A stretch of 64,000 nt of DNA from Pyropia haitanensis (taxonomy: Eukaryota > Rhodophyta > Bangiophyceae > Bangiales > Bangiaceae): the NCBI GenBank assembly GCA_008729055.1, contig SDUX01000008.1, forward strand, positions 4,303,756 to 4,367,755. The letters run 5' to 3'. The notes beneath the pieces are model-generated. The model worked only from the letters and a program-made list of their open reading frames with translations, did not search any database and had not been told where the DNA came from. Numbering within the stretch: the first letter of the stretch is position 1; each line of letters begins with the position of its first letter. Both the position numbers and the translations under genes were made by a program. Shown piece after piece: positions 11,216 through 23,653 of this stretch.

Positions 11216-12816
11216 TCAGAACTTGGTGCTCTTGAACTTTTGGAGCAACCCCCCCCCCGACGTGGTGCCCTTTCTTGTCCACGTCAGCTTGCTGACGCGG
11301 AACACGATCTCCGACGCCCCCCCGTCGCGGGCCGAGCGCGGGCGCCCCCCCCCCCGCCCAGCCAGCTCGCCGGGTGCGTGCGCCCCTCCCCCGCGGCGCC
11401 CCCCCCCGCGCCCTCCCGACGCACAATGTGGGTGTTGGCCACAATCTCGCCGCCCGCCACCCAGCCCGCGTCGGTGGCGAGCAGCACCAGCCGCCCGACG
11501 CCCGTCGGCGTCCCCGACGCGCCCCGCCCGCCGCCGGCGCCGCCCTCGAGGGCGGCCAGCGAGAAGGGCGCCGTCGCCGCCACCCGCACGTGGTCCCCCT
11601 TGTGCCGGTGCACGTACACCTCGAGGCGCAGCGGCCGCCGCCGGTCGCCCGCACACAGCTGCTCCTCGGTGAGGGCAACGTCCTGGAAGCGGAACTCGTC
11701 GCGCACCGTCGGCGGCGCGATCATCGGGCCCGACCGGTGGACGCGCGTCCACGACGCGCCCTCCCCGTCGTGCGTCGCGACGGTGCTGCTGGTCGTCGGG
11801 ACGCCCCGCAGCCGCCGGCTAAGCACAAAAAAGATCGACTCGCCCTGCGGGAACTCGCAGCCAGAGGTGAAGAGGAGGCCCAGCTCCAGTCGATGCACGG
11901 GGGGGCTCACGCTCAGCGGCTGGGCGGCGAGGAGAAGGGCGCCCAGCTTCTTTGACACCCGCTGCTTCTTGTCCGCCAGCATCAGCCGGGTGGCGCCCGC
12001 CGCGGATGCGCGAAGGAGGCCCGACAGCTCCACCTCGGCCATGCCGATAAAGTCTTGGCGCTTGAACGAGCCCGACTCGTCGTCCTGGTCGTACACGACG
12101 AACCGGAGGCGGACCATGCCGTCCGCGTCGGTGCCGTGCGGCAGGTAAAACTTGGTGATAAAAATCGGGTCCAGGTCGTTCCACACCGTCTCGGTGCGGC
12201 CGGCGTAGCGCCACAGCTCGCCCGACGGGGTGGTGTAGTCGACCAGGTCCGGGGGCAGGATGGACGGCGACGCCACCGCCCCGCCAGACGTGCCGCTGCC
12301 GCCGCCGCCGCCGCGGCCGCCCAGCAGCCCCGACGTGGCGCTCGACATGCGGTGGGAGGCGGACTTGACGCGCCCCCCCGACGACGCCGACGACCTCGAC
12401 AGCGACGACGCGGGCGGGAGGGACTCGGAGACGCCCCGCGTGCCGCCGCCGCCGCCCGCCGGCGGCGAGTCCCACCCGTCGGGCGGGGCGGCAGACGCCC
12501 CCCACGCGCCCGCCCCCCCCCCCACGTCGGCCGTCGCGCCCACCCCCCCCCCCACCGCCGCGCCATCCTCCCCCGGCCGGCGCACGTAGAGGACCACAAA
12601 CGGGTCGCTCTTGGAGAAGAGGTCCATGTCGCGGAGCTTGGCGCCCGCCACCGACACCTCCACGCACTCCCCGCGGGGCTCCCGCGAGCCGTACGGCCCC
12701 CCCGGGGGGGGGACCGCGTCCGAGGAGCGCCGGCCGGTGCTGTCCGGGTCGGAGCGGTGGGAGCTGGAGCGGTACGGGTCCCCGCCGCCGCCCCCATTGT
12801 TGCCGGCCCAGCTCAT
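11216..12816 (-). CDS. Copine-like protein with two C2 domains, no A domain
   Basis: It starts at ATG 12814-12816 (MSWAGNNGG) and spans about 533 residues. The first C2 domain begins with ECVEVSVAGAKLRDMDLFSK and SDPFVVLYV, whose Asp residues are typical Ca2+ ligands. A low-complexity loop insertion of about 120 residues follows. The domain then resumes with TETVWNDLDPIFITKF and LRFVVYDQDDESG...DFIGMAEVELS. The second C2 domain has WTRVHRSGP, FRFQDVALTEEQLCAGD and LRLEVYVHRHKGDH, matching copine C2B. The C-terminal von Willebrand A domain of copines is absent; the protein ends in FRVSKLTWTRKG and a Lys-rich tail. The frame changes at the C runs 11345-11407, so the terminal 40 residues come from another frame. 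Copines bind acidic phospholipids in response to Ca2+. The role here, inferred, is membrane-associated Ca2+ signalling. Confidence 0.7.
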
Positions 12817-13507
12817 GGCAAAAGTGGGGAGGGACGGGCGACGCCCCTGCCGCTGCCGCCGCCGCCGACGCCGCCGCCGCCGCCGACGCCGCCAATGCTG
12901 CCGCCGCGGTCGGGGGCGCGGGGGGGTCAAGGGATGGGAGGGCCAGGAGCAGGGAGGGGTGGCCACAGGCCGCCGGCCGCAACGTGCAGCGGGCGCACGG
13001 GTACGGAACGGTGCCGCCGCCGAGCAGCCGCCGCGCCCACGCCGCGCGGCAGGCCGCGTCCCGACCGTCGCCGACGGCGCCGGGAGGAACTGGGGAGTGG
13101 GGGGAGCGCGTCAAGCCGCGCAGGCTGTCGTCGACGCAACGGTGCCGCGCGCACCCGCCGTCACGGCCGCGGCTGCGATCCGCGGCCGCCGCGTGTCCCG
13201 GCGCGCCGGTAGGGAACCCCGCCTCCCCCCGTCAGCCGCCGCCCGGCCCGCCCGGCCCGCCCGCCCGCCCGCCCGCCCGCCCGCCCGCCCGCCGCTGTCG
13301 GAAAACAGGCTGTGTTCCCGCCGGCCACGGATGGGCCAACCGCCGCGGCGGGGCGCAACACCGACGCGGCGGCGGGAAACAAAAACAAACGAAAAAAGAT
13401 GGCACGGACAGCGCGTGTGTTGGCAGAGACAGAAAAAAGGAGTGGGGGGCGGAAGGGGGGGGGGCCACACCCGCCCGCGCGCACGGGCCGCCGCGACCGC
13501 CACGCCG

Positions 13508-13551
<44 letters not shown>

Positions 13552-14782
13552 GCTGGTCCCCCACCGGCTGGGGGTGCCCGCCCCGCGCGGCCGCCACGGC
13601 CGACAGCCGACGGCGACGCCCGCCCGCCCGCCCGCCCGCCCGCCCGCCCGCCCGACGCGGTCGCCGCCCCCCCCGCGCAGCGCCGGTGCGGCAAACTGGC
13701 AGCTGCTGCGGCAGCAGACGCGGCGGCGCGGGGCTTGCCCACACGCGGCGGCCAGCGCACCGGCCAGACCCCCCCCCCCGCGGCGTGACCCTCCCCCCCC
13801 TCCCACACGGGTGGTGGCGGCTACGTATGTGGATGTCCACGCGCACGCGCGGCCACCGTCGGGACGCGCGCCGGCGCCGTCACCACCACCAACCACCCCG
13901 CGCGAGGCGGCGCGGCCGGCGCGCCCAAAGGCGGCGCGCGACGCACGGCGGCGGCGGGCGGCGGGTGTTGGCTGGGGCGCCTCGCCGCCGCGGTGGTGGA
14001 GGGGGGCGGCGCCGTGCAGCGGCGGCCTCGCACACACACCCCACACGCCCCGCGGGGGGGGGATGGTGGGGTTCTTGACCACGCCCGCGGCGCTGTGGAC
14101 ACGGCCCTACGGTGCCCCCCAGGGCGCCCCCTCGCAGCCCGCGCCGCCACCCCCACCCGCGCGCCCGCAGAGGCCAACGCGGGGGCGGCCACAGCCTGGC
14201 ACGCGTGGATGCAACAGCCGTGGCCAGGCTCTCCTCACGAGACGGCGTTCGCTGCTGTAAGCAGGAGAGCCGACGGGGCCCTGTGCCGCGCGCTTTGGAT
14301 TGGTTGCGAGGATGGGATCCCGCCCGTGTCGAACGGAAACTGGAGAGTTGAGGGGCCAAAGTCGAGAAATGGTTGACTGTGAATAGAGGGCTGTTGCACG
14401 CGGCGGTCCCGCGGACCGTCCTGGCTCTGTCTGACGGCGTGGGAGAGAGACAACCAGAAGACGTCGCTGGGGTTCACGCTGGGGATCATGGCGGGCACGG
14501 TCCCTGAACCCAACGCCTGCAGGGGACTGCCGCCAACCGCGGCCCGGTCAGCGGCGGGACAATGGTGGAGCCGCAGGTCGGCCGCCCCGACAGCAGGCGC
14601 CCGGGGGAGCGGATGGGGAAGCAGTAACGACAGCCCCCAGCACGCGGGGGCAGCAAACTAGGCGGGGGACGCAGAGGGAGGTCCAGATGCACCAGAAAAC
14701 AGTGTGTCCGTACAAGCGACCGGCAGCAGACCAAAGAAAGATTTTAAGTGGAAAAAGCGCGGGCCCCCACCAAAGCACACCC
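12817..14782. other. Intergenic between two minus-strand genes, with GCCC-type repeats
   Basis: No gene is supported in these 2 kb. Two short tracts of a GCCC/CCCG tetranucleotide repeat occur at about 13245-13292 and 13617-13653, each next to short A-rich stretches. A 500-base segment of more mixed composition (14200-14780) precedes the Miro stop and probably includes its 3' UTR. Confidence 0.35.
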
Positions 14783-17387
14783 CTATACCGCAGCTGTCTG
14801 CACTTCCGCCGAGCTGTTCGCCGTGTACCACTCGTACGCCTTCTTAGCGCCATAGAACACGGCAACCGCGGCGGCCGACCCGAGAATCACCTTCCCCACC
14901 TTGACCGCCGTCGACCCCGACCCCGACCCCTCGGTCTTGAACATCCCCGGGCACACCTTGGCCGGCGTAATCACCGCGCCCAGCAGGGTGTCAAACAAGG
15001 CCTTGGCGCCCCCGTCGGCCGACAGCCCCCCCTGCTCATTCAGCTGCAACGTCAACGGCAGCGGCATCCCCTCCTTGACACAGTACGCCCGGATGGACTC
15101 TTCCACCGCCGTATCGGGCGCAACACCCGCCTGTCGGATGCTCACAAAGAGGACGGGCAGAATTGCCCTGGTGTTCTGGCGGAGCCGGTCAAAGATTTGG
15201 GTTGCCTCAGACGCCGACTCTGGGCTGCTCGCGTCGTACGCCAAAACGGCGCCGTCCACCAGGTCAAGGCCCCGCTTGGACGAGGCAATGGACTTGGCCG
15301 CCACCTGCGGAACGCTGCGCAGGACGAGCAGCCGCTTGCTGGATTCCGCGCCATCGCCCTCTGTGTACGACAAGTAGGCGGCCGCACCAGACTTGTCCGG
15401 CAGTCCGTCATCGGGATTCGCCCCGGCCGACGCCCGACCGGGCGCAGTAGAGAAACCGCTCGAGTTGCCCACCAGGCAGCGCATCAGCGACGACACCCCA
15501 TGCATCGGGGTGCCCAGCACAAACACCGTGAGCGTCTCGCGCGTCACAGTCCGCGGTGACGAGCGGTCACGAGGTCGCGGCGACGTCACCGTCACAGACG
15601 AAGCGACGGGCTTGTTGTAGCCCAGCGCAGTGACCAGCACCAGGTACTCAGTGAGGTCGTCAAGCAGCAGCAGCGCGCAGCGAGCCAAGAACGCATCCTT
15701 CGTGTACATTCCGTCGCCTGGAAGGTACGCCGGGGAGCGCCCCCGCGGGTCAAACGGTTCGGCCTCGGCGTTCATGCTCTCGAGTGCTTCCCGGATGGTC
15801 GCCGCCGGCACGCGCGGCGCCGCTGGCAGGCGATCAAAGTACGCGGAGAGGAACTCTTTGGCATCGGCGCTCAGCTCGACGCCCTGCTCGGGCTTGACGG
15901 GCACGCCCGCCGTCAGCAGCTCCTTGTCCAGCTCCAGAGACCCCGCCGAAGACACCTCGTACCCAAACTTACGCAGCACCGTCCACGTCGTCTCCAGCCG
16001 CCCCTTTTGAATAAACAAGTGGTGAAGGAACACAAACCCGTCGACGGTCAGGTGGTCCGACGAGTTGAGGCCCGAATCGTTTGGACAGCCATCACGCACC
16101 ACCTGCTTCACCCCTAGCAGCTCTTCCTCGTGCAACGGCACACCAAAGCACTTCTGCTGGAAGGCATTGAGCTCCTTGTCGTCCATGTAGCCGTCGCTGT
16201 CCAAGTCGCACACGTGGAAGATGCGGGTGAGCGCCATCCGCGCGGCGGGCTTGAGATCGTGAGAGGACACATTGTAGAGGGGCCCCGTCGGGTGCAGCAC
16301 AGCTCGCAGGGCAAACAGGAACACCTCCCACACATTGAACACCTTCTTGGCCGAGCACTCAATGCATACGTCCACCTCGGGGAACGCGTCCATGATGGGC
16401 TTGATCGCCGCCTCCATCCCCGACGACACCCCAGACGCGGGCGACCCTTCCCGGTCGTCCATCTTGTTACCGACCAGCACGACGGGAGTGGACAGCTTCA
16501 GCTCCCGCAAATGCGGCAGCCAGTACGACTGCACCCGTTCCAACGTCTCCAGCCGAGTCACATCGTACACCACAATGACCGCATCGGCGCCGAGAAGCTC
16601 ATCGTTGCGCTGCGACAGCAGCGGCTCCGAGTCCGCCGACGGGGTGTCAACAATCGAAATCTGGGCCTTTTCCTGCACCACTGCGCTCGGGTCACCGCAC
16701 GCGTGGGATCACAGCACACAAGGGGGGCACAAACGCAAGCCAGCACAGGCGGCAGGAACGGGCGGGTGAGCAGCGTGAACTGGAGCGCACCAAAGCGGCG
16801 GCCCGTCGGACGTTCGCGTCGCCGCCCTGCGTCGCGGACGCGCCAGCGGCGAGTACAGGGACGCGGGGAATGGCCAGCGGCATGATGCCAGCCAGCGCCG
16901 GTGCCAACCCTCGCCGGCGCACGCGGGGGCGCACACACCCAAACGTACCTTCCGGGGGCAGCACGACAATGGGTAGCACGGCCTGGACCGTTGGCTGGAA
17001 GCCCTCGTGGATGAGGTCCGAGATGAGGCTGCTCTTGCCCACACCGGCTGCTCCGTGGCCACCACAATCCGGGGAGGAGAAGAGCGCACCGGAGGGCCAC
17101 ACCAAGAAGAAACCGAGGAAGCCGATGAGCGGGACAGAGCGCGTGGGGAAGACCGCGTCAGTACAGATCCCACCAAAAACAAAACGACGCAACCCATCAC
17201 GGCTGCGCGGCACCCACCCAGGCCATCATCGCCGCCCAGCGTCGCCCGCAAGACAGGCCACCATGAGCACCCAGAGGGCCCCTCCCCCACTTCCCGCCCC
17301 CTTCCCCCACCCCCCTTCCGCCTTCTCCCACCCGGCCGCCACCAACATACGGTCGCCGACGAGGACCAGGCGCACGCGGTCCTTCAT
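14783..17387 (-). CDS. MIRO: Miro, mitochondrial Rho GTPase (3 exons)
   Basis: Exons on the minus strand are 17387-17351, 17047-16949 and 16680-14783. Both introns (303 and 268 bp) are GT-AG, the joins keep frame, and the total is 677 residues. Splicing restores the P-loop GDPGVGKSSL at residues 11-20. The N-terminal GTPase continues with the DTPS switch (57-60), NKMD (117-120) and CSAKK. A canonical EF hand follows near residue 205 (DLDSDGYMDDKE); the second EF region is degenerate. The C-terminal GTPase-like domain (about 430-600) has GTPMHGVSS where a P-loop Lys would be expected, so it probably does not hydrolyse GTP. The protein ends in a tail anchor (VILGSAAAVAVFYGAKKAYE) for the mitochondrial outer membrane. 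Miro links mitochondria to the cytoskeleton and takes part in mitochondrial and ER-contact homeostasis. The domain order is exactly that of the family. Confidence 0.95.
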
Positions 17388-19601
17388 GCCGCCCAGCGTC
17401 GGCTGCGGCAGCGTCGCGCACCCAGGCGAGGAGTGGTCCGGCTCGTCCAAAAGGGGGGGGCAGACGCACCAGCCGGGACACCACGGGGGGCAGGCAAAGC
17501 TGCAGGCGGCACGCACGGGCGGCTTGTGGTGCTGTAGGTGCTGGCGGGGCCGCAGCGGCGTCGGCAGGGGCACACCCACCGCTCTTCTCCCACGCCCAGC
17601 GCGGTGCGCAGCCGGCACGAGTCCAGCCCCCCGCTCCCCTTCGCGGACGGCTGGGCGTGAGCGCTGCCAGCGGCGCTGCGGCCGCGGCCCCGCCGTCCGC
17701 GCCGCGACGGCGCGCGGCGGGGACGGCCAGCCAATTGGGGTGGGGACGACTGCGCCACGTGGCTCCCGCCGTGATTCGCCACCCTTCTGGGGCGCGGCCA
17801 TTGGTCGACCCCGAAACGAGACGACGGCGAACAACCAATGATGGCACTCGATGGTGTTGGCCTCTCGCCGTCGGCTCGCGCGGAGAGAAGGGGGACGCCC
17901 GTTCCCATCGCGCTGCATTCCTAATGCAAAAGACACGTGAATACACTAGCGCGACAAGGGTGCGGGGCAAGGGACGAGGCGGGACCAGGGCGTGTGCGTG
18001 GGGGCTGGCGGTTGGCTGCTTCGTACACTCCCCCCGCTTCCCTGTCGTCAGTGTCGGAGGCGCCGTGGTGCGCCGCGAGAGATAGAGAGGGTGCGCGCGT
18101 AGCCGGGGCGCGATGCTGGCGCGACTTGGCCGGGGAGGGGGCACACAGACCCCCTGGGGAGTTGCGGTGACGGGCGGGGCGCCGTCTGTCTCCCGCCGCG
18201 TCCACGGCGGGGAGCGCTCGCGGGACCTCTTGAGGGGGTCGGGGCGGAGCCTTTGTCGCAACGGGTGGGACATCCTGGGACCCGCCAAGCTTCTCTTTTC
18301 TGCAAAGACTGCCCGACGGAGCAGTACCTTGGTAAGGCGCTGGAAAGAGGACACGGCGGACTCTGAGCGACCTATGCTCCGATCTCTCATCCATCACCAC
18401 CCCAGTGACGCCAATGCGGCCGGCGCTGCTTGCTACCCGTCTCCGCAACAGCCACACCTGGAATGAACGGCTTCGGGTGGCCACCAGCAGAAAGTATGTG
18501 AGGGAAGAAGATGGCCACACCTCCAGCACCCCCCCTCCCCGCTTCTCCTGCATCTATTCCGTGAGCTGTGCATGACGTCAGTGGTCTAGAGGGAGGGATT
18601 GCGATGCTATCAACCCCATCGGCCACGGATCAGGCTGGGGGGGGGGAGGCGGCCAGGCGCTCAATGAACGCACCGACGCCACACGCATCGCGAACGGACG
18701 GACGGGGAGGCTGGTCTTTGGCCCAGCTGATCCGGGCAGCGTGGGGGGGATGGCGCCCCCGCAAGCTACAGCGGCGGTGGCGAGACCGATAGGAACGCGC
18801 CCCACATCCGCCCCCCTTCCCCTCCAAGGGATTGGTTTCTTACGGCGAAAATACCCCTGATTCATCATGACTACATATTGTGGATTTGATTGTGTTGAGT
18901 GTGCCGACTCAAGTATGAGTGTAAGCTCAACATGGGGTGCGGCTTGACCCCGCGAGCCGTCGCATGGCGCCCACCCCGAGCGGAATGCGCGGCCAGGCGC
19001 GGCGGCCCGCTGCCACGCGCAGGGCCTCACGCCGGCCTCGACCGCCGCGCCGCCCACCGCGGGTCACCCTTTGCACGGCCGCCGTCTGGGGAGCGGGTGG
19101 GCGGCCTCCACCCCCGCGGGACACACCCCGACGTTTCCACCACCCGTCGGCCGCCGCCACGTGCAAGTCGCCGGTCGGCAGCGGCGGCTGTCGAGCCGCA
19201 CCGCTGCCCCTTCCGCTGGTGTCTGCCGTCGCCAGCTGGCGGTGCGGCGGCTTCGGGGCGGCATTGGCAGTCGGGTCAGCCCACACCAGCCCCCCCTTCT
19301 CCGCCCCCTCGTTTCCCCACGCTGCCCCCCTCCTCCGTCGACCCCGACCCCGTCCGTCCACACCCCCCCCTCCCCGCCGCCGCTGCCGGTCCATGGCGAC
19401 GGCATCTTGCCGACGGCCGCCAGCCGCTGTGTCCTACCCGGCATTCCACTGCTGCTGCCGCCCCTCATCGGCCTCGGCCGTGCCCCTTGCTGCCGCGCCT
19501 ACCACCAGCACCACCGCAGCCACGCGTCTCACCGCTCCCGACGACACTGCTGGGCGGCCGTCCCCGCTCGCCCGCCGCGCGTCCGTCGGTGCGGGCGGCG
19601 C
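17388..19601. other. Divergent intergenic region between Miro and the NYN gene
   Basis: These 2.2 kb contain no confident gene and probably both promoters. A possible alternative start for the NYN protein lies at ATG 19393 in another frame: a Ser/Ala/Thr/Pro-rich stretch that reads like a transit peptide but stops at 19605, so an unrecognised splice would be needed to join it. Confidence 0.35.
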
Positions 19602-19646
19602 ATGACGCGGTCGACGGCCCCGCGGCGGGCGTGTCCGCCGGGGATG

Positions 19647-19684
<38 letters not shown>

Positions 19685-19818
19685 TGCTGCCGTTGCCACC
19701 GCGGACGCCGCCGCCGTCGCGGCGGCCGCGGCTGTGCCGCCCGCTTTTGCCGCGCCGCCACGGCCCGGGGCATGCGCGCCGGCCGCGGGCGCGGCGCGCG
19801 CGGCCGCGTGCCGCGCGC

Positions 19819-19853
<35 letters not shown>

Positions 19854-21375
19854 GTCACGCCGTGTCGGCCGCCGCCCCTGTGGCGGGGAGTGGCACCACC
19901 CTGCCGCCACTGGGCGGGCGGCGCCGGGTGGGCGGCGGGGGGCACCCCGCTGGGTGCCGACCGCGGCGGCGGCGCCTCCGACGCGGCCGCCGCGGCAGCG
20001 TCGGGGCGGCGGCAGCGGCGGCTGCCGCCGGCCGGCGGCGACGTGGCGATGCGTGCCCGGCGGGAGCCGCGCAAGCGGCCGCCCGCTCCCCGTGATGGGG
20101 GCGGCGATGACGGCGGCGGGGCGGCCGCGCCCGCCCGCCGCCCCGCACGCGTCGACTCGAACCTCAACATCTCCCTCCGCCAGCAGCTGCGGGCGGCCAA
20201 GGCGGCGGCCGCCGCCGCCGCCGCCGCCGCCGCCGCGGAGGGTGGCAATGGCGGCGCCGGCGGCGGGGGCGGCGCCGCCGGGCGCCCCCGCCCCGCGCTG
20301 CGCACCAAGTTCCGTCGCTCCAAGAGTGACGAGGTCGTCGCCGAAGCGTGGGCGGCCAAGCAGCGGCGCAAGGCGGAGGAGCGGGCGCGCATGCCCGACG
20401 GCAAGTACGTGGTCGGCCCCGCGCCGATTGTGTACATTGACGGCTATAATGTGGTCGGGTGTTGGCCACAGCTGAAGAAGCGGCGGGACGCGGGGGACAT
20501 GGCCGGCGCGCGGCGGCGGCTGCTGGGCTATGTAGAGGAGTTTGCCAGCATCAGGGGGTGGCTGTGCGTGGTCGTTTTTGACGCCAACAACACGGGTACG
20601 TTTTTTGGGGGGGGAGGTGGGGGGGGTTGGAGGGGGGGTGCCATGTGCGCTGCGGCTTGTGTGTAGCGGGGATGGCTCGTGGGGGCGCGCCGGGACGTTT
20701 CGAAGGGCGCCGTCTGCTGCGTGGCAGCACCGCGGGTGCCGCGCCGGCACGCGCGGCGCGCTCGCGCTACGTGGCGAGGTGTTGTTCCAGGCGTTCTTGC
20801 TGTCCCTGGCATGCTGGCGACCCGTTCTCGTCCACCAACCTCGTCGTCGGTTGTTGTGCCGTCTGTTTCCATCCGGCTCCATGTTTTGATCTTGTCGTGT
20901 ACTTTTTTTTTTTTGTCCTTTGGTTGTTGCTGCGGTTGGCACTGGTGGTCGTGGCGGTCCCGTCCCCCGCCCACAAACCCTCCTTGGCTCGGCATTTCCT
21001 TCCCCCCGCCCAACAGACAACAGCCGCCACATTGAGTCTGTCTCGGAGTCCGTCTCGGTCGTCTACACGGGCGACGAGACGGCCGACTCGTACATTGAGG
21101 CCGCGACGCTCGCCGACTGCCGCGCGGCGGAGCGGCAGGTGTGGGCGGCCACGTCGGACTTTGCGCAGGCGCGGCTGACGGGCGCGCAGGGCGCGCACGT
21201 CATCTCGTCGCGGCTGTTTATCGCGCAGCTGGCGGCGGCACGGCGGGAGGCGCGGCAAAACGCGGTCGCCGCCGACGATGTGGGCGCCGCGCGGGGGGCG
21301 GCGATGCTCATCAACAACGTCGACCCGACCGTCCGGGACGCGCTGTACAAATTGAGGGACCAGCTGGATGAGTAG
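19602..21375 (+). CDS. YacP-like NYN-domain RNase, probably plastid-targeted (2 exons)
   Basis: Exons are 19602-20595 and 21017-21375, with a 421-bp GT-AG intron in phase 1. The total is 450 residues if ATG 19602 is the start, and the start is uncertain. The first 230 residues are Ala/Arg/Pro-rich low-complexity sequence. The conserved part begins with SNLNISLRQQLRAAK and KFRRSKSDEV, then the NYN nuclease core IVYIDGYNVVGCWPQLKK (near residue 279), WLCVVVFDANNT and, after the intron, VSVVYTGDETADSYIE, VWAATSDFAQ and GAHVISSRLF. The Asp residues in DGYN, FDAN and TADS, and the TSD motif, are the acidic metal-binding set of PIN/NYN nucleases. Bacterial relatives (YacP/Rae1) cleave mRNA on ribosomes, and plant relatives have plastid transit peptides. 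Plastid mRNA turnover is therefore inferred. Confidence 0.8.
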
Positions 21376-21621
21376 GGCACACCCCTGGGGGGTGGGCTTG
21401 AGGGGGGGGGGGGGTGCGCGCGGCAGGCGGGGGAGGCGGGGGGGGGGGGGGGAACAAGGGGGGTGGCGCGGCAGAGGCGAGATGCGGTGCGTGTCCGCCG
21501 ACAGGGTGACACCGTTGGCGGGCGGGTGGGCACCCGCCGGCGGCGCCCTGGGCGCGGCGGGCCTGTTAATAGTCCTGTTTCTTTTTTCTTCTCCGCCACG
21601 CCCCGCCGGCGGCCAGCCGGG

Positions 21622-21978
21622 TCAGTCGAGGAAGGAAAAGTGCAGGCGCGCGCGGACAAGCTCGGCCTCCCCCCCCCCCCCCCCCCCACCCCCCCCACCC
21701 CCCGTCGGCGCCGCCGCCGCCACCGCCGCCCCCACCGACGGCGGCGGCGACACGCCGGCGGGGCCGCCCTCCCCCCCCGCGGGCACGTACGCGCGCGCGG
21801 CGACGAGCCCGTACCGCCGGCGCCCCGCGAGCAGCTCCACCCGCACCAGCACGCGGCTCGGGCAGACGCGCACCCACCCCCCGCCGCCCTCCCGCCACGC
21901 CGGCAGCAGCCCGTCGGCGCCCCCCCCCCCCCCCCCCCCCCCTTTCCCCCACCGTCGGCGCGCCCACCCCCACCGCCG

Positions 21979-22009
<31 letters not shown>

Positions 22010-22043
22010 TCCCCCGCCCACCGCGGCGTCATCCCCCCCCAAC

Positions 22044-22084
<41 letters not shown>

Positions 22085-22369
22085 CAGCGGCGGCAGCGGC
22101 GGCGGCGGTGGCGGTGGCGGAAAGACGACCGCGTCCATGCCGACAAAAACGGGCGTGTGTAGCCGCGCGTACGGCGGGCTCAGCCGCAGCAGCGCCGCGG
22201 CGGCCTGGCCGAGGGCGTCGAGGAGGGCGGGCCGCGACGCGGCGGCGGCGGCGAGGCGGGCGGTCAGGTGCGCCGGCGCCGCCGTGGCGGTGAGGTGGGT
22301 GAGGAAGAGGAAGGGCGGGCGGTGGCGGAGGAGGGTGGTGAGGGGGGGGAGGGGGGGTGGGGGGGGCAT
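21622..22369 (-). CDS. Unrecognised protein, about 245 residues (frame break)
   Basis: From ATG 22367-22369 the minus strand reads a Pro-rich start and then a well-mixed segment, LLRHRPPFLFLTHL followed by helical Ala/Leu-rich sequence and YARLHTPVFVGMDAVVF (to about 22110). After Pro/Ala/Gly repeats and C runs at 21920-21952 another frame continues with GLLPAWREGGGGWVRVCPS, RVLVRVELLAGRRRYGLVAA and RAYVPAG, ending ELVRARLHFSFLD and TGA (21622-21624). These two stretches have balanced composition and no stops, so they are probably one protein with a homopolymer length error between them. I recognise no family. It is convergent with the NYN gene, with stops about 250 bases apart. Confidence 0.4.
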
Positions 22370-23613
22370 GGCGCCGGGAGGGGGGGGGGGGGGGGAGCGG
22401 GGGGGGCGCAGCAGGCGGAGGGGACGCCGCCGCCGCGGCCATGGACGCGCAGCCGCCGCCGCGACGCCCGCGCAGGGTGAGCACGCCCACACGTGGCACA
22501 CGCCGCCGCGTCCCACCGCCGCCGCCCGCCGCCGCGGTGCGTCCCGAGTCCCCAGCCCTGGCCGCCGCCACCGCCCCCACCGCCGCCGCCGCCGCCGCCA
22601 CCGCCGCCACCGCCGCCGCCGCCGCCGCCACCGCCGCCACCGCCGCCACCGCCGCCGCCGCCGCCCCCACCGCCGCCACCGCCTCCACCACCGCCGCCAC
22701 CGCCGCCGCCACCGCCGGCCGGTGCGCACGGCCGGCCGCCCCGGCCTGTGCGGCGCTGCGGCAGGCGTGGTGGTGGCCGGGAGGGAGGGGCGGCCGCCCG
22801 CGCCGTGCCGCGTCGCTGGCGCCACTGCCCGCGGCGGCCCCCCCCCCGCCCCCCCCCCCCCCCCCCCCCCGCCGCCACCGACCCCTGACCGCCCCCGCGC
22901 GTGTCCCCACCCCCGCCCGTGGCGAGCGGCGGCGAGGCGCCGCCCGCCGCCCCCCCCCCGCCGCCGCACCGCCACCGCCCCGCCGCCCGCGCCGTGGCCG
23001 CCGCGGCGGGCACGCCGCGCCGCGGCTGGCGGCGGGACGGGGCGGCGGGCGGTCGTCTGCTGGCGGCGGCGGCGGCGGCGGCCACCGTTGGGCCACCCGC
23101 GGTGGGTGGACGGGGGGGTGTGCGTTGCCCGGCTGGCGTCGGTGGGGACGTTTTGGCGTGAGGGGGGCGGGGGGGGGGGGGGAGAGGGGCGGCGCCGCCG
23201 GTGGCGGGGTGGGGGCGCCCCATTCCGTTGGGTCTGGGCCCCCATCATGGGGGCGCCCGCGCTGGGGGTGCCGCGGGTCTAGCTAGCCCCACGTGGGCGG
23301 CCGCGCCGCCCCGCGGGCTGGCCCCTGCCGGCAGCGGCGGCCTTTGCAAAACGGAGCCGCCGCCGCGGCCGCCGCCGTCGGCGGGCGGCGGCGGCGCCGT
23401 GGCGACGCGGGTGGGGTGGTCTCGCGGGGACCCCCCCCCCCCCGACGCCGCCCCCACCGTCTGTGCCACCGGTCCGACCGCGCGCGGCAGGCGGCTGGCC
23501 GTGGCGGCCGCGGCGGCGCCGCCGGGGTCCGCCCCGCCGCGGGACCCGCCGCGGCGCCGCGGCGGCGGCGGGCCGGCCGCGCGGCGCCGCGCGGGGCGAC
23601 CGGCGGCCGCGGC

Positions 23614-23653
<40 letters not shown>

